Assembly: GCA_949297785.1 (NCBI GenBank)
Contig: CASFTW010000001.1
Coordinates: 62,001 to 126,000 of the forward strand
Direction: 5' to 3'
Source: an uncultured Spirochaetales bacterium
GTDB taxonomy: Bacteria; Spirochaetota; Spirochaetia; Sphaerochaetales; Sphaerochaetaceae
DNA length: 64,000 nucleotides
Below the pieces are notes generated by a model. The model made no database searches, had not been told where the DNA came from, and worked only from the letters and a program-made list of their open reading frames with translations. The translations under genes and the position numbers were made by a program. Shown here piece after piece: positions 52,327-61,339 of this stretch. How positions within the stretch are numbered: position 1 is the stretch's first letter; the number at the start of each line of letters is the position of its first letter.

Positions 52327-53227
52327 TTATTCTCTCGGCATCAGAAAGTCTGATGTGTCTTATATATTTGCATATAACCTCGGCGGGCTCGACAGCCTGA
52401 ACAAAGGCGGAAAGGAATTCTTCTACCGAGTTCCGTCCCTGGCTTTCTGGAGGGCGACTACAGACAACGACAGGGGAAACGGCTTTTCCCGCCACTCCTG
52501 CATGTGGATGGGCGCTGATCTGTTTTTCAATGTTGATGACTTTTCTGCTGTCATTGACGGAAAGGAACTTAAGCAGGGTGATCTCAGGGCACCCAGGAAC
52601 AACAGCCTTCTTGATTCTCCGCTGCGTCATGCAGAGGAGGCTTCAATAACATTCTTTCTCTCAACCTGCACATCACCTTCAGCGAAGGTCTGTGTTAAAT
52701 ACAGTGTGAGAAGGAAGAGTGAGGGAATCAGGATTGACTATACTTACACAGGATGCGAAGGGCTTCCGGAGTTTCCGCTGTGCGGCATGAGGTTCGTCCT
52801 TCCTTTCCTGCCTGAGTCTTTTGACTGGACAGGTCTTTCCGGTGAGACTTATCCTGACAGGATGGACGGAGGAGTGAAGGGAACCTGGCACAGCGACGGC
52901 ATTTCCGAATGCCCGTATGTCATGGCACAGGATTACGGAATGCATATGAACACGGAGAGCCTCAGTATAAAGAGTACTGATGGCAGATGTCTTACAGTGG
53001 AAAGCCTTCCCGACTCGACACTCAATTTCTCCCTTCTGGCATGGACTCCCCAGGAGCTTGAGGCGGCATATCATCCGATCGACCTTCCTCTCAAGCGCAG
53101 AAGCTTCCTTACAATAGCGGCAGCAGTACGCGGGGTCGGAGGCATAGACAGCTGGGGAAGCGATGTGTCGCCTCAGTACCGTCTTGATGCGTCAGGGGAA
53201 TACAAAACAATTTTTATTTTAAAATAA
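52307..53227 (+). CDS. lacM: Beta-galactosidase small subunit (LacM-type)
   Basis: A 306-residue protein matching the C-terminal domain (Bgal small chain) of LacZ, which completes the active site. The segment FWRATTDNDRGNGFSRHSCMW (about 45, quoted in part) contains the TTDNDRGNGF stretch typical of LacM and of the LacZ C-domain, and GVGGIDSWGSDVSPQY near 278 is the conserved end. The start ATG 52307 is inside the last 20 nt of lacL in another frame. Such an overlap is the normal arrangement for LacLM, so this is not a broken lacZ. A terminator follows. Confidence 0.92.
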   Translation: MEIVFGDYSLGIRKSDVSYIFAYNLGGLDSLNKGGKEFFYRVPSLAFWRATTDNDRGNGFSRHSCMWMGADLFFNVDDFSAVIDGKELKQGDLRAPRNNSLLDSPLRHAEEASITFFLSTCTSPSAKVCVKYSVRRKSEGIRIDYTYTGCEGLPEFPLCGMRFVLPFLPESFDWTGLSGETYPDRMDGGVKGTWHSDGISECPYVMAQDYGMHMNTESLSIKSTDGRCLTVESLPDSTLNFSLLAWTPQELEAAYHPIDLPLKRRSFLTIAAAVRGVGGIDSWGSDVSPQYRLDASGEYKTIFILK

Positions 53228-53233
53228 AAGACA

Positions 53234-53260
53234 GGTGCAGACTTAAATCTGCACCGGTTT
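53234..53260. terminator. Terminator after lacM
   Basis: GGTGCAGA (53234-53241) pairs with TCTGCACC (53248-53255), loop 6 nt, followed by GGTTTGTT. It lies between lacM and the convergent PIN toxin gene. Confidence 0.85.
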
Positions 53261-53261
53261 G

Positions 53262-53663
53262 TTACTGTAGAAAATGATAGAAATCTGCAGGTGTCATAAT
53301 AATTTCTTCATTTGGATAATCTTTGATATTTCCTGTTATCAACAATGCTCCTGTGGCTTTTGCAACTTCATAGAACTTAAGATCGTCTGGGTCTTTAAAT
53401 GGTATATCAATAGAGGGGGCATTAACTAATATTCCATCACGCAAGATTACATTAAGTACATCTGAAATGTCACTTTCTCTGAATTTAAACTTTTTATAAT
53501 GCAAAACTGCATTGTACTCTTCAATTAGTCTATTGTCATATACAATAACATTTTCTCCGCTGAGAACAGACTGTAGAATCAAATATGGCTTACTGTTTGC
53601 AGATAGAAGGGCTGATACGATAATATTTGTATCAAGAACCAGAATATATTTACTCTGTCTCAT
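53262..53663 (-). CDS. PIN-domain toxin (TIGR00305-type, VapC-like)
   Basis: A 133-residue putative ribonuclease toxin. The acidic catalytic set is present: D near residue 11 in LVLDTNIIVSALLS, E near 49 in LIEEYNAVL, D near 91-92 in FKDPDDLKFYEVA and TGNIKDYP near 110. The family (PIN_3, putative toxin-antitoxin component) cleaves RNA, often tRNA. The gene overlaps the antitoxin gene by 14 nt on the same strand, in the usual antitoxin-first order. A+T-richer than its neighbours, which suggests recent acquisition. Confidence 0.88.
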   Translation of the reverse strand: MRQSKYILVLDTNIIVSALLSANSKPYLILQSVLSGENVIVYDNRLIEEYNAVLHYKKFKFRESDISDVLNVILRDGILVNAPSIDIPFKDPDDLKFYEVAKATGALLITGNIKDYPNEEIIMTPADFYHFLQ

Positions 53664-53946
53664 CTTTCAATTCTTTCCTGATTTCTTTTATCATCATATT
53701 GATTTCTTCATCATTCATTGCCCCCTCTTGAAGTGCTTCCTGTCTCATTTCAGAAAGTGCAAGCATTGCTTTTGCCTGTCTGACAGCTTTTGTCACTTCA
53801 TCAAATTTTCCTTCAGGAATATTGATCATCATTGCTGCAGGTTTTCCATTATTTGTAAGTATGATTTCATTTTCACAGGCCAGTTCACTCCATATTTTTC
53901 GGCTTTGTGTTCTTAGTTCTCTTACAGAATAAAAATTTGTACTCAT
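53650..53946 (-). CDS. Antitoxin of the PIN toxin (Phd/YefM-like)
   Basis: A 98-residue antitoxin. The N-terminal DNA-binding part is of Phd/YefM type (SVRELRTQSRKIWSELACENEIILTNNGKPAAMMINIP, quoted in part, about 7-44) and the C-terminal acidic helix (about 60-98, EMRQEALQEGAMNDEEINMMIK in part) would wrap the toxin. ATG 53946 has AAGGAG 7 nt upstream; an in-frame ATG 102 nt further upstream is in the promoter. The operator TTGGTAC-N19-GTACCAA just upstream suggests autoregulation. Confidence 0.85.
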   Translation of the reverse strand: MSTNFYSVRELRTQSRKIWSELACENEIILTNNGKPAAMMINIPEGKFDEVTKAVRQAKAMLALSEMRQEALQEGAMNDEEINMMIKEIRKELKDETE

Positions 53947-53958
53947 TTGTGTTCTCCT

Positions 53959-53999
53959 TTGGTACTCAAATGATATACGATAGTGTACCAATATGTCAA
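53959..53999 (-). promoter_or_regulatory. Promoter and operator of the PIN toxin-antitoxin operon
   Basis: TTGGTAC (53959-53965) and GTACCAA (53985-53991) form a perfect 7-bp inverted repeat, 19 nt apart. On the minus strand TTGACA (53999-53994), a 16-nt spacer and TATATC (53977-53972) overlap the repeat, so bound antitoxin would block the promoter. Confidence 0.75.
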
Positions 54000-54154
54000 T
54001 CGAAATTCCATTTTTTTCTTTGTGCAAATTTTTCTTGTTTACTTTCATGTAAAGAGAAAGTTATTATAGAAATAAATTTGATTTTCCAAATGTAATTTTG
54101 TCTTTTCGCCACGTATGTGACGGACAGTCCCGGAAAAAAGGAGAATGCATTGTT

Positions 54155-54742
54155 ATGGAACAACAGATTCAGGACTTGGTCGATTCCATCAGGAAGGAAG
54201 GGCTTGAGGAAGCTGAAAAACAGAGAAATGAAATAATCCAGAAAGCAAAAGCTGACGCCGACAGGATAATAAAGGAAGCCAGGGACAACGCCGCAAAGAT
54301 GATTGATGATGCCGCAAAGGAATGTGCGCTCAGGGAACAGAGTGCAAAGGCATCAATAAGTCAGGCGGCCCGTGATGTGTCTCTTTCCCTCAGGGAGGAG
54401 ATCAACCGGCAGCTTGCCGCAATACTTTCCAGCGAGGTCCGCTCTTCATTTGACAAGGACCTTGTGAAGAAGACTGTTCTCTCTCTTATTGAGGCTTCAC
54501 TGAAGGACATGGACATCGAGATCAGTGCTGATGATGCCGCCTCAATTGTCAAGGGTCTTTCTGGTGAGCTTGCGACAAAACTCAAAGACGGTCTTGAGCT
54601 TAAGGTCGGAAACGGTGCATCCGGTATCCGTCTCGTGTCAAAGGACGGCAGCGGTTATGTGGATTTCTCTTCATCTTCCGTCAGCGAGATACTTATGCCT
54701 TATCTGTCCCAGTCCATAAAGGAGCAGATCTTTTCAGAATAA
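54155..54742 (+). CDS. atpE: V-type ATPase subunit E
   Basis: A 195-residue peripheral-stalk subunit of the membrane ATPase. The N-terminal half (about 1-95) is a long charged helix (EEAEKQRNEIIQKAKADADRI to AKMIDDAAKE) that forms the stalk; the C-terminal half is a small globular fold that meets the head. It leads a seven-gene operon. AAAGGAG lies 11 nt before ATG 54155, somewhat far; no better start is seen. No subunit G/H-type stalk partner gene is in the operon. Confidence 0.9.
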   Translation: MEQQIQDLVDSIRKEGLEEAEKQRNEIIQKAKADADRIIKEARDNAAKMIDDAAKECALREQSAKASISQAARDVSLSLREEINRQLAAILSSEVRSSFDKDLVKKTVLSLIEASLKDMDIEISADDAASIVKGLSGELATKLKDGLELKVGNGASGIRLVSKDGSGYVDFSSSSVSEILMPYLSQSIKEQIFSE

Positions 54743-54757
54743 GGAAGGAAAGGGATT

Positions 54758-55297
54758 ATGACTAATTACTACTATCTGGTACCGTCTCTTCCTTCAATCA
54801 AGAGCGAGAGCGATTCGTATATGTCAGTCGAGGACTTTCTTGCCATGTGCAGGGGGAAAATCACGAAAAAGGATTATGCGACACTTGAGAAAGTCGCACT
54901 CAGCGATGAAGTCGTTGAGACCAACAGCTTCGTGAAGGCATATACCCGCTTCCGCTCCTGTGTGGAAAAGGAACTTGCATACCAGAGAAGTCTTGCCCTG
55001 GGTCTTGACAGCGATGAATACAGAAATGACGGCGCAAAGGATAACTACATAAGCAGCGTCGTGAAAAAAGCGGTGAACGAACTTTCCCCGCTTGAAGGGG
55101 AGAATCTGATTCTCTCCCTTTATTTCAGTTTTCTGGACAGGAATGTCAGGACAGGTCACAACTACGATGTCACGTTCCTGATCAGCTATGTGCTCAAGCT
55201 CCAGCTTCTGAGCCGCCGCTCCTCATTCGAGACACAGAAAGGCAAGGCAGAGTTCAGCAGACTCTTCAATACATTGAAAAAGGAAATATTCCAGTAA
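54758..55297 (+). CDS. DUF2764-family V-ATPase-associated protein
   Basis: A 179-residue protein of the DUF2764 family. The start NYYYLVPSLPSI and the segment RVRTGHNYDVTFLISYVLKLQLLS (here NVRTGHNYD, about 129-137) are family features. It lies between atpE and atpA in spirochaetes, Chlamydia and Bacteroidetes, where no clear subunit C gene exists, so a role in the central-stalk connection is suspected, but no activity is known. AAGG precedes ATG 54758. The stop is 12 nt before atpA. Confidence 0.9.
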   Translation: MTNYYYLVPSLPSIKSESDSYMSVEDFLAMCRGKITKKDYATLEKVALSDEVVETNSFVKAYTRFRSCVEKELAYQRSLALGLDSDEYRNDGAKDNYISSVVKKAVNELSPLEGENLILSLYFSFLDRNVRTGHNYDVTFLISYVLKLQLLSRRSSFETQKGKAEFSRLFNTLKKEIFQ

Positions 55298-55309
55298 GGG
55301 GATTAACAT

Positions 55310-57037
55310 ATGTCAAAGAAAATAGGTCATGTTGTTTCAGTCAACGGCAACATGGTTAATGTGGAATTTGATACAGCCGTAACCAAGAATGAGGTTGCCT
55401 ACATCCTTGTCGGAGAGACAAGGCTGAAGGGGGAAGTCATCCGTATCAATGGAAACATTGCCTCCCTGCAGGTCTATGAGATGACCACGGGTGTTGCTGT
55501 TGGGGATGAAGTGGAATTCTCCGGAGAACTGCTTTCAGTAGAGCTGGGCCCGGGACTTCTGAGCCAGGTCTATGACGGGCTTCAGAACCCGCTTCCGGAT
55601 CTTGCGGATAAATGTGGATTCTTCTTACAGCGCGGTGTATACCTTGACGCCATTCCCGACAGGGACTGGCATTTCACTCCGTCCGTGAAGAAAGGAGACA
55701 AAGTCAGCGCCGGCGATACGCTGGGCACAGTCCCTGAAGGTGTCTTCACCCATCATATCATGGTGCCATTCGATGTCAGCGGACAGTGGACTGTTGATTC
55801 AGTCGTGGCAGAAGGCGATTACAACGTGAGAAGCGAGATTGCCGTGATTTCAAATGAAAACGGTGAGAAGAAGTCCCTTTCAATGGTGTTCGAATGGCCG
55901 GTCAAGAAAGCCATAAAATGTTATGAAGAGCGTTTGATGCCGGATGAGCCGATGGTCACCAAGATAAGGATCATCGATACCTTCCTTCCTGTTGCCAAGG
56001 GCGGTACGTACTGTACACCGGGACCTTTCGGTGCCGGCAAGACCGTTCTCCAGCATCTCACCAGCCGCAATGCGGATGTGGATATAGTTATCATTGCAGC
56101 CTGCGGGGAAAGAGCAGGCGAGGTTGTTGAGGTTCTCAAGGAATTCCCCGAACTGGTTGACCCGAAGACCGGAAGAAGCCTTATGGAGAGGACCATCATC
56201 ATATGCAATACCTCCTCGATGCCTGTTGCGGCACGTGAAGCTTCCGTATATACGGCAGTGACACTTGCAGAGTATTACAGGAACATGGGGCTTGATGTCC
56301 TTCTTCTTGCTGACTCGACATCTCGCTGGGCTCAGGCGATGAGGGAAATGAGCGGAAGACTTGAGGAGATACCGGGAGAAGAAGCTTTCCCTGCATATCT
56401 TGAATCGAGAATCGCTGAATTCTATGAAAGGGCAGGCAAGGTACGCCTGAAGGACGGAAGCATCGCATCTGTCACCATTGGCGGTACGGTTTCCCCTGCC
56501 GGCGGAAACTTCGAGGAACCGGTGACCCAGGCTACCGTGAAGGTTGTCGGAGCATTCCACGGACTGTCTCGTGAAAGATCAGATGCGAGAAAGTATCCTG
56601 CCATCGACCCGCTTGATTCCTGGTCAAAGTACATGGGAATCATTGATCAGGACAAGGTCAGAAAGGCTTATTCGATTCTTGTGCGCGGCAATGAAGTCAA
56701 CCAGATGATGAAGGTTGTAGGCGAGGAAGGCACGAGTGTCGATGACTATATTATCTACCAGAAGGGTGAGCTCATTGATGCGGCATACCTTCAGCAGAAC
56801 TCTTTCGATCCTGTCGACTATGCGGCTCCTCCTGAGAGACAGAAGGATATGTTCGATGTCCTTTATGATATCCTCATGAGTTCCTTTGCCCTTGAGACAA
56901 AGAGCGATGTGCGTGTTTTCTTCAATGAAATCAGACAGGCATTCCTCGACTGGAACGGCATTGCCGCAGGCAGCAGCGCATATGAGGAAGGCAGGAAAAA
57001 GCTTGTTGAAATCTATAAGGCAAAGGTGAGGTCATAA
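55310..57037 (+). CDS. atpA: V-type ATPase catalytic subunit A
   Basis: A 575-residue catalytic subunit. The Walker A loop GPFGAGKT (about 239-246), the nonhomologous insert (about 100-190), Walker [24 protein letters not shown] (in part, about 330) and the arginine-finger region are intact. ATP binds here and drives rotation coupled to ion flow. AAGGGG precedes the ATG. Normal length for the family. Confidence 0.97.
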   Translation: MSKKIGHVVSVNGNMVNVEFDTAVTKNEVAYILVGETRLKGEVIRINGNIASLQVYEMTTGVAVGDEVEFSGELLSVELGPGLLSQVYDGLQNPLPDLADKCGFFLQRGVYLDAIPDRDWHFTPSVKKGDKVSAGDTLGTVPEGVFTHHIMVPFDVSGQWTVDSVVAEGDYNVRSEIAVISNENGEKKSLSMVFEWPVKKAIKCYEERLMPDEPMVTKIRIIDTFLPVAKGGTYCTPGPFGAGKTVLQHLTSRNADVDIVIIAACGERAGEVVEVLKEFPELVDPKTGRSLMERTIIICNTSSMPVAAREASVYTAVTLAEYYRNMGLDVLLLADSTSRWAQAMREMSGRLEEIPGEEAFPAYLESRIAEFYERAGKVRLKDGSIASVTIGGTVSPAGGNFEEPVTQATVKVVGAFHGLSRERSDARKYPAIDPLDSWSKYMGIIDQDKVRKAYSILVRGNEVNQMMKVVGEEGTSVDDYIIYQKGELIDAAYLQQNSFDPVDYAAPPERQKDMFDVLYDILMSSFALETKSDVRVFFNEIRQAFLDWNGIAAGSSAYEEGRKKLVEIYKAKVRS

Positions 57038-57039
57038 TT

Positions 57040-58335
57040 ATGCAGAAGATTTATACAAAAATTGAGAGCATTGTCGGCAACGTAATCACAGTACGTGCCA
57101 CGGGCGTCAAGAATGCTGACCTTGCGGAAGTGACGACAAAGACTGGAAAAAGCTATGCCAACGTCATCAAGCTGGACAGAGACCTTGTGTCACTTCAGGT
57201 CTTTTCCGGCACACAGGGCATAAGTACCGGAGACAGCGTGCGTTTTCTCGGCTATCCGCTGCGTGTGAGCTTTTCGAATGCGCTGATGGGACGTGTTTTC
57301 GACGGTGCCGGAAGACCGCGTGACAATGGTCCTGAGCTGAATGACAACATGATTGATATCGCGGGGCCTTCGGTAAACCCTGCTAAGCGTATTGTTCCCA
57401 AGACGATGATCAGGACCGGTATACCGATGATCGATATGTTCAACACGCTTGTTGAATCACAGAAGCTTCCCATCTTCTCCGTCTCGGGCGAGCCGTACAA
57501 TGAGCTTCTTGCACGTATCGCACTGCAGGCTGAAGTTGATCTCATTGTTCTTGGCGGCATGGGGCTGAAGTATGACGACTATCTTTATTTCAGAAATACG
57601 CTTGAGAAGGGCGGCGCGATGTCGAGAACGATCATGTTCGTCCATACTGCAAGCGATCCGACAGTTGAATGCACACTGGTTCCGGACCTTGCTCTTGCTG
57701 TTGCCGAGCGTTTCGCCCTTGACGGAAAGAAGGTTCTCTGTCTGCTCACGGATATGACGAACTACTGTGATGCACAGAAGGAAATGGCAATCACAATGGA
57801 TCAGGTCCCATCCAACAGAGGATACCCGGGCGACCTGTATTCGACACTGGCTTCCCGCTATGAGAAAGCAGTTGACTTTGAAGGTGCCGGCTCTCTCACG
57901 ATTCTCGGTGTCACCACCATGCCGGGCGATGATGTCACGCACCCGGTTCCTGACAACACCGGATACATCACGGAAGGACAGTATTACCTCAGAAACGGAC
58001 ATATTGAGCCTTTCGGTTCCCTTTCGAGACTCAAGCAGCAGGTCAACTCGGGCACGAGATCCGACCACAGGTCGCTCATGGATGCCATGATCAAGCTCTA
58101 TGCCGCTTACAAGGACACGATCGAGAAGAAGGCGATGGGCTTCATGATGAGTGACTGGGATGAGAAACTGCTGAAATACGGACAGATGTTCGAGTCTGAG
58201 CTGATGGATCTTTCCGTGAACATCCCGCTTGAGGATGCGCTTGATCTCGGCTGGAAGATTCTTTCCCAGTGTTTTGAGAAGAATGAGACCGGTCTCAAGA
58301 GCGAGCTCATTGAACAATACTGGCCTAAGGAGTGA
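57040..58335 (+). CDS. atpB: V-type ATPase regulatory subunit B
   Basis: A 431-residue non-catalytic head subunit. It has the AAA-like fold of subunit A but no Walker A; in its place is [14 protein letters not shown] (about 146-159), as expected. [19 protein letters not shown]-like segments ([15 protein letters not shown], about 304-318) mark the family. GTGAGG lies upstream of the ATG, 3 nt after the atpA stop. Confidence 0.96.
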   Translation: MQKIYTKIESIVGNVITVRATGVKNADLAEVTTKTGKSYANVIKLDRDLVSLQVFSGTQGISTGDSVRFLGYPLRVSFSNALMGRVFDGAGRPRDNGPELNDNMIDIAGPSVNPAKRIVPKTMIRTGIPMIDMFNTLVESQKLPIFSVSGEPYNELLARIALQAEVDLIVLGGMGLKYDDYLYFRNTLEKGGAMSRTIMFVHTASDPTVECTLVPDLALAVAERFALDGKKVLCLLTDMTNYCDAQKEMAITMDQVPSNRGYPGDLYSTLASRYEKAVDFEGAGSLTILGVTTMPGDDVTHPVPDNTGYITEGQYYLRNGHIEPFGSLSRLKQQVNSGTRSDHRSLMDAMIKLYAAYKDTIEKKAMGFMMSDWDEKLLKYGQMFESELMDLSVNIPLEDALDLGWKILSQCFEKNETGLKSELIEQYWPKE

Positions 58336-58341
58336 TGAGTC

Positions 58342-58950
58342 ATGGCTGTGAAGCTGACGAAAAATGAACAGAAGAAGCAGAAAGATGCTTTGAAACAATT
58401 CAATCGTTATCTTCCGACGCTGCAGCTCAAGAAGCAGCAGCTTCAGCTCTTCATCCGTCAGATAGAGGAACAGATCAGGAAATACGAGGCGGAGCAGCAG
58501 AAGCTCATCGATTCCCTTGATTCCTGGATTGCCGTTTTCGGCGAGAATCCTCTTCTGGGAGATAAGGATATTCTGAAGCTGGTGCAGATCGACACCATCG
58601 TTAAGGGTAAGGAGAATGTCGCCGGTGTCGAGATTCCCGTTTTCAGGGATCTCACATTCAGGGATGTGCCTTATTCCCTTTATGATTATCCTCTCTGGAT
58701 GGATAAAGGCATTGTGGCGTTGAAAGAATGTTCCCGTTACGACGCTATGATCAAGACACTGAAGGAGCAGATTGAGCTGATCTCTAAGGAACTGAGAACT
58801 ACGAGCCAGCGCGTGAATCTGTTTGAGAAGGTCAAGATTCCCGAAGCGAAAGAGAACATACGGGTCATAAGTATTTACCTGGGCGATCAGGACACAAGTG
58901 CTGTCGTCAGAGGTAAGATCGCAAAGAAGAAACTTGTAAAGGAGGCATAG
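58342..58950 (+). CDS. atpD: V-type ATPase subunit D
   Basis: A 202-residue central-stalk subunit, a long antiparallel coiled coil (about 10-75 and 130-195) that turns inside the A3B3 head. Features are VKLTKNEQKKQKDALKQF at the start (in part) and KIKIPEAKENIRVISIYLGDQDT-type segment near the C-terminus. AAGGAG lies 9 nt before the ATG. Confidence 0.93.
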   Translation: MAVKLTKNEQKKQKDALKQFNRYLPTLQLKKQQLQLFIRQIEEQIRKYEAEQQKLIDSLDSWIAVFGENPLLGDKDILKLVQIDTIVKGKENVAGVEIPVFRDLTFRDVPYSLYDYPLWMDKGIVALKECSRYDAMIKTLKEQIELISKELRTTSQRVNLFEKVKIPEAKENIRVISIYLGDQDTSAVVRGKIAKKKLVKEA

Positions 58951-58956
58951 GACAGA

Positions 58957-60819
58957 ATGATTGAAACAATGAAGGTCGTGACGCTTGTTGCCTCCTCGAA
59001 GAAAAAGAACGAAATGCTGTCCAGCCTCAGGGATGCCGGGCTGCTTCACATCAAGGAGCTGAAGAAAACCTGCGAGGCAAGCGAGAAGAAGGCACAGAGA
59101 ATACACTCCCTTATGACTGTACTCAATGCAATAAGCGATGAAGGGGACAGGAAGAAGGAAGTGAAGCAGGAACCTCTTGACAGTAATGCTTTCTGCAGGC
59201 TTCATGAGGAGCTCCTCAGGGCACTTGATGCGAAAAAGAAAGCTGAAGACGAGCATATAAGGCTGGCAAGGGAGATTGGCAGGATCTCTGAGTGGGGCGA
59301 TTTTGATCCCTCTGAGGTCAGAGAACTCAGAAAGCAGGGCTTTGATCTTTCCTTCTACACGCTTGATGAGAAAGCCCTGGACAGACTGAGGGAAGATGAG
59401 AATGTGAAATTCATCTGCCTCAGCGACGTAGGCAGGCAGAAGGCTGTCGCATGTCTTGGCAGCAGGCCTGATCCTCTCAGCGGTGCACGTGAGTTCACTC
59501 TTCCGGAAAAAAGCCTCTCGTCTCTTGAAGCTGAGGATGAAGAGTGCCTGAAAACCATCAGAACTGCTCATGAGCTGCTTGTCTCCAGTGCGAAATATAC
59601 AGACGAGTACAGAAGACAGATAAAGCTGCTTGATCAGGAGTCGATGTTCGAACGTGTAAAGGCCACAAGCCGTGATGAAGATGATGCCATCACCCTGATC
59701 ACGGGCTATGTTCCAGAAGACAGGAGTGAGGATGTAAAGGCTCTTGCGAAGGCGAACGGCTGGGCATATCTTGTGGATGATGTCAGCGATGAGGACAATC
59801 CTCCGACAAAGCTCAGATACAAGGGACTTGTCAGGATCATCCAGCCCATCTATGACATACTTGGCACTGTTCCGGGCTACAGAGAGTATGATATCTCCTC
59901 ATGGTTCCTCCTGTTCTTCTCGGTGTTCTTCGCTATGATCATAGGCGATGCCGGTTACGGACTCATCTTCCTCATAATCGCAATTGTCATGAATGTGAAG
60001 GCAAAGAAGTGCAGCGATATAAACATACTGCTGTATTTCCTCAGCGGCACCACGATAGTCTACGGCGCCGTGACCGGAACATGGTTCGGCTCTCTGACTG
60101 TGCTTGAAAAGCTGCCGTTCCTGCAGGTGTTCATCATACCTTCGATATGCAACTACTCGGTTGAGCTATACGGCATAGATTCCGTTTATGCACAGAACAA
60201 TGTCATGCAGTTCTGCTTCATTCTCGGTGCTGCACAGCTTGGTCTTGCCTGTGTCATCAATGTGATAAACAAGGCAAAGGTGAAAGACCTGTCCCTGCTG
60301 GGTGACATAGGATGGCTCATTGATGTCTGCGTGCTCTACATGATGGCTCTCTACCTTGTAATCGGGGCCGAGGTCAATTTCAGCATTGTGATCGCAGGTG
60401 TTGCAATCGGTTTTGCACTTGTTGTTGTTTTCGGCTCGCAGAGTCCCGGGCAGAGTTTTGCTTCAGGTCTGAAGTCTGGACTGGGAGGTTTCTTCACCTC
60501 CTTCCTTGATACTGTAAGCTGTTTCAGCAACATCATGAGCTACATAAGGCTTTTTGCCGTAGGCATGGCTTCTCTTGCAATTGCACAGTCATTCAACAAC
60601 ATGGCTGGCATGGCAGGACCTGTGTTCGGCTTCCTCATTGTTATACTCGGCACATTGCTGAATATCGTGATGGGACTTCTTTCGGTTGTCGTACACGGTG
60701 TCAGGCTCAATCTTCTGGAATTCTCCGGTCAGCTCGGAATGGAGTGGACAGGATACAAATACGATCCGTTCAGGAAAACGGTCGAAACAAACGAAACAAA
60801 TAAGGAGTTACAAAAATGA
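58957..60819 (+). CDS. atpI: V-type ATPase subunit I (subunit a homologue)
   Basis: A 620-residue stator subunit. A cytoplasmic N-terminal half (about 1-310) with coiled coils is followed by seven or eight membrane helices (about 320-600). The helix with the essential arginine is seen as NIMSYIRLFAVGMASLAIAQ (about 525-545, R near 532), which contacts the rotor. This subunit provides the ion half-channels. The ATG at 58957 is 6 nt after the atpD stop; an in-frame ATG at 58969 is also possible. Confidence 0.94.
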   Translation: MIETMKVVTLVASSKKKNEMLSSLRDAGLLHIKELKKTCEASEKKAQRIHSLMTVLNAISDEGDRKKEVKQEPLDSNAFCRLHEELLRALDAKKKAEDEHIRLAREIGRISEWGDFDPSEVRELRKQGFDLSFYTLDEKALDRLREDENVKFICLSDVGRQKAVACLGSRPDPLSGAREFTLPEKSLSSLEAEDEECLKTIRTAHELLVSSAKYTDEYRRQIKLLDQESMFERVKATSRDEDDAITLITGYVPEDRSEDVKALAKANGWAYLVDDVSDEDNPPTKLRYKGLVRIIQPIYDILGTVPGYREYDISSWFLLFFSVFFAMIIGDAGYGLIFLIIAIVMNVKAKKCSDINILLYFLSGTTIVYGAVTGTWFGSLTVLEKLPFLQVFIIPSICNYSVELYGIDSVYAQNNVMQFCFILGAAQLGLACVINVINKAKVKDLSLLGDIGWLIDVCVLYMMALYLVIGAEVNFSIVIAGVAIGFALVVVFGSQSPGQSFASGLKSGLGGFFTSFLDTVSCFSNIMSYIRLFAVGMASLAIAQSFNNMAGMAGPVFGFLIVILGTLLNIVMGLLSVVVHGVRLNLLEFSGQLGMEWTGYKYDPFRKTVETNETNKELQK

Positions 60820-61253
60820 CTAATCTTGCTTATTTAGGTATGGCATGCGCACTCTGTCTTGCTGCACTCGGTTCAGGAATCGGAACAGGTATTGCTTCCC
60901 AGGCTGCTGTAGGCGGCTGGAAGAAATGCTATGCAGAAGGACGTCCCGCATCATTCATCATGGTTGCATTCGCAGGTGCACCTCTTACACAGACAATCTA
61001 CGGCTTCCTGCTGATGAACTTCATCCGCTCCGCATTCCAGGAAACAGGAAACTGGCTCATGGCTCTGTGTGTCGGCGTTTTCGGCGGTGCTGCAATCGGA
61101 TTCTCCGCATACATGCAGGGTAAGGTTGCGGTTGCAAGCTGTGATGCGCTTGCCGAGACAGGTAAGGGTACAGCAAACTACTTCATCGTTATCGGTATCG
61201 TTGAGACTGTAGCTCTGTTCTCACTCGTATTCTGCATGCTTCTTCTGAACTAG
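60816..61253 (+). CDS. atpK: V-type ATPase rotor subunit K with Na+-binding signature
   Basis: A 145-residue proteolipid of four helices (two hairpins), the rotor-ring subunit. The ion-binding residues of Enterococcus NtpK are matched: T58 and Q59 in APLTQTIYGF, Q101 in MQGKVAVAS and E130 in GIVETVALF (NtpK T64, Q65, Q110, E139). This predicts a Na+-coupled enzyme. The ATG overlaps the atpI stop (ATGA). A perfect 12-bp terminator follows. Confidence 0.95.
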   Translation: MTNLAYLGMACALCLAALGSGIGTGIASQAAVGGWKKCYAEGRPASFIMVAFAGAPLTQTIYGFLLMNFIRSAFQETGNWLMALCVGVFGGAAIGFSAYMQGKVAVASCDALAETGKGTANYFIVIGIVETVALFSLVFCMLLLN

Positions 61254-61270
61254 TCAGAAGGTTGAAATAT

Positions 61271-61315
61271 AAACGGTCCTGAGTGTGTATATGCATCAGG
61301 ACCGTTTTCATTTTC
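61271..61315 (+). terminator. Terminator of the V-ATPase operon
   Basis: AAACGGTCCTGA (61271-61282) pairs perfectly with TCAGGACCGTTT (61296-61307), loop 13 nt, followed by TCATTTTC. Confidence 0.92.
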
Positions 61316-61339
61316 TTTTCACTTTTGCTGTGAAAATTC

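Noticed and set aside
50482-53227. lacL and lacM as one frameshifted lacZ
   Set aside because: Both proteins end and begin at the natural boundary of the two-subunit enzyme, and the 20-nt overlap is characteristic of lacLM.
57457-59571. A 704-codon open frame on the minus strand across atpB, atpD and atpI
   Set aside because: It is antisense to three well-supported genes, has no ribosome binding site, and the translation has no recognisable domain; a long opposite frame is a by-product of codon bias in strongly expressed genes.
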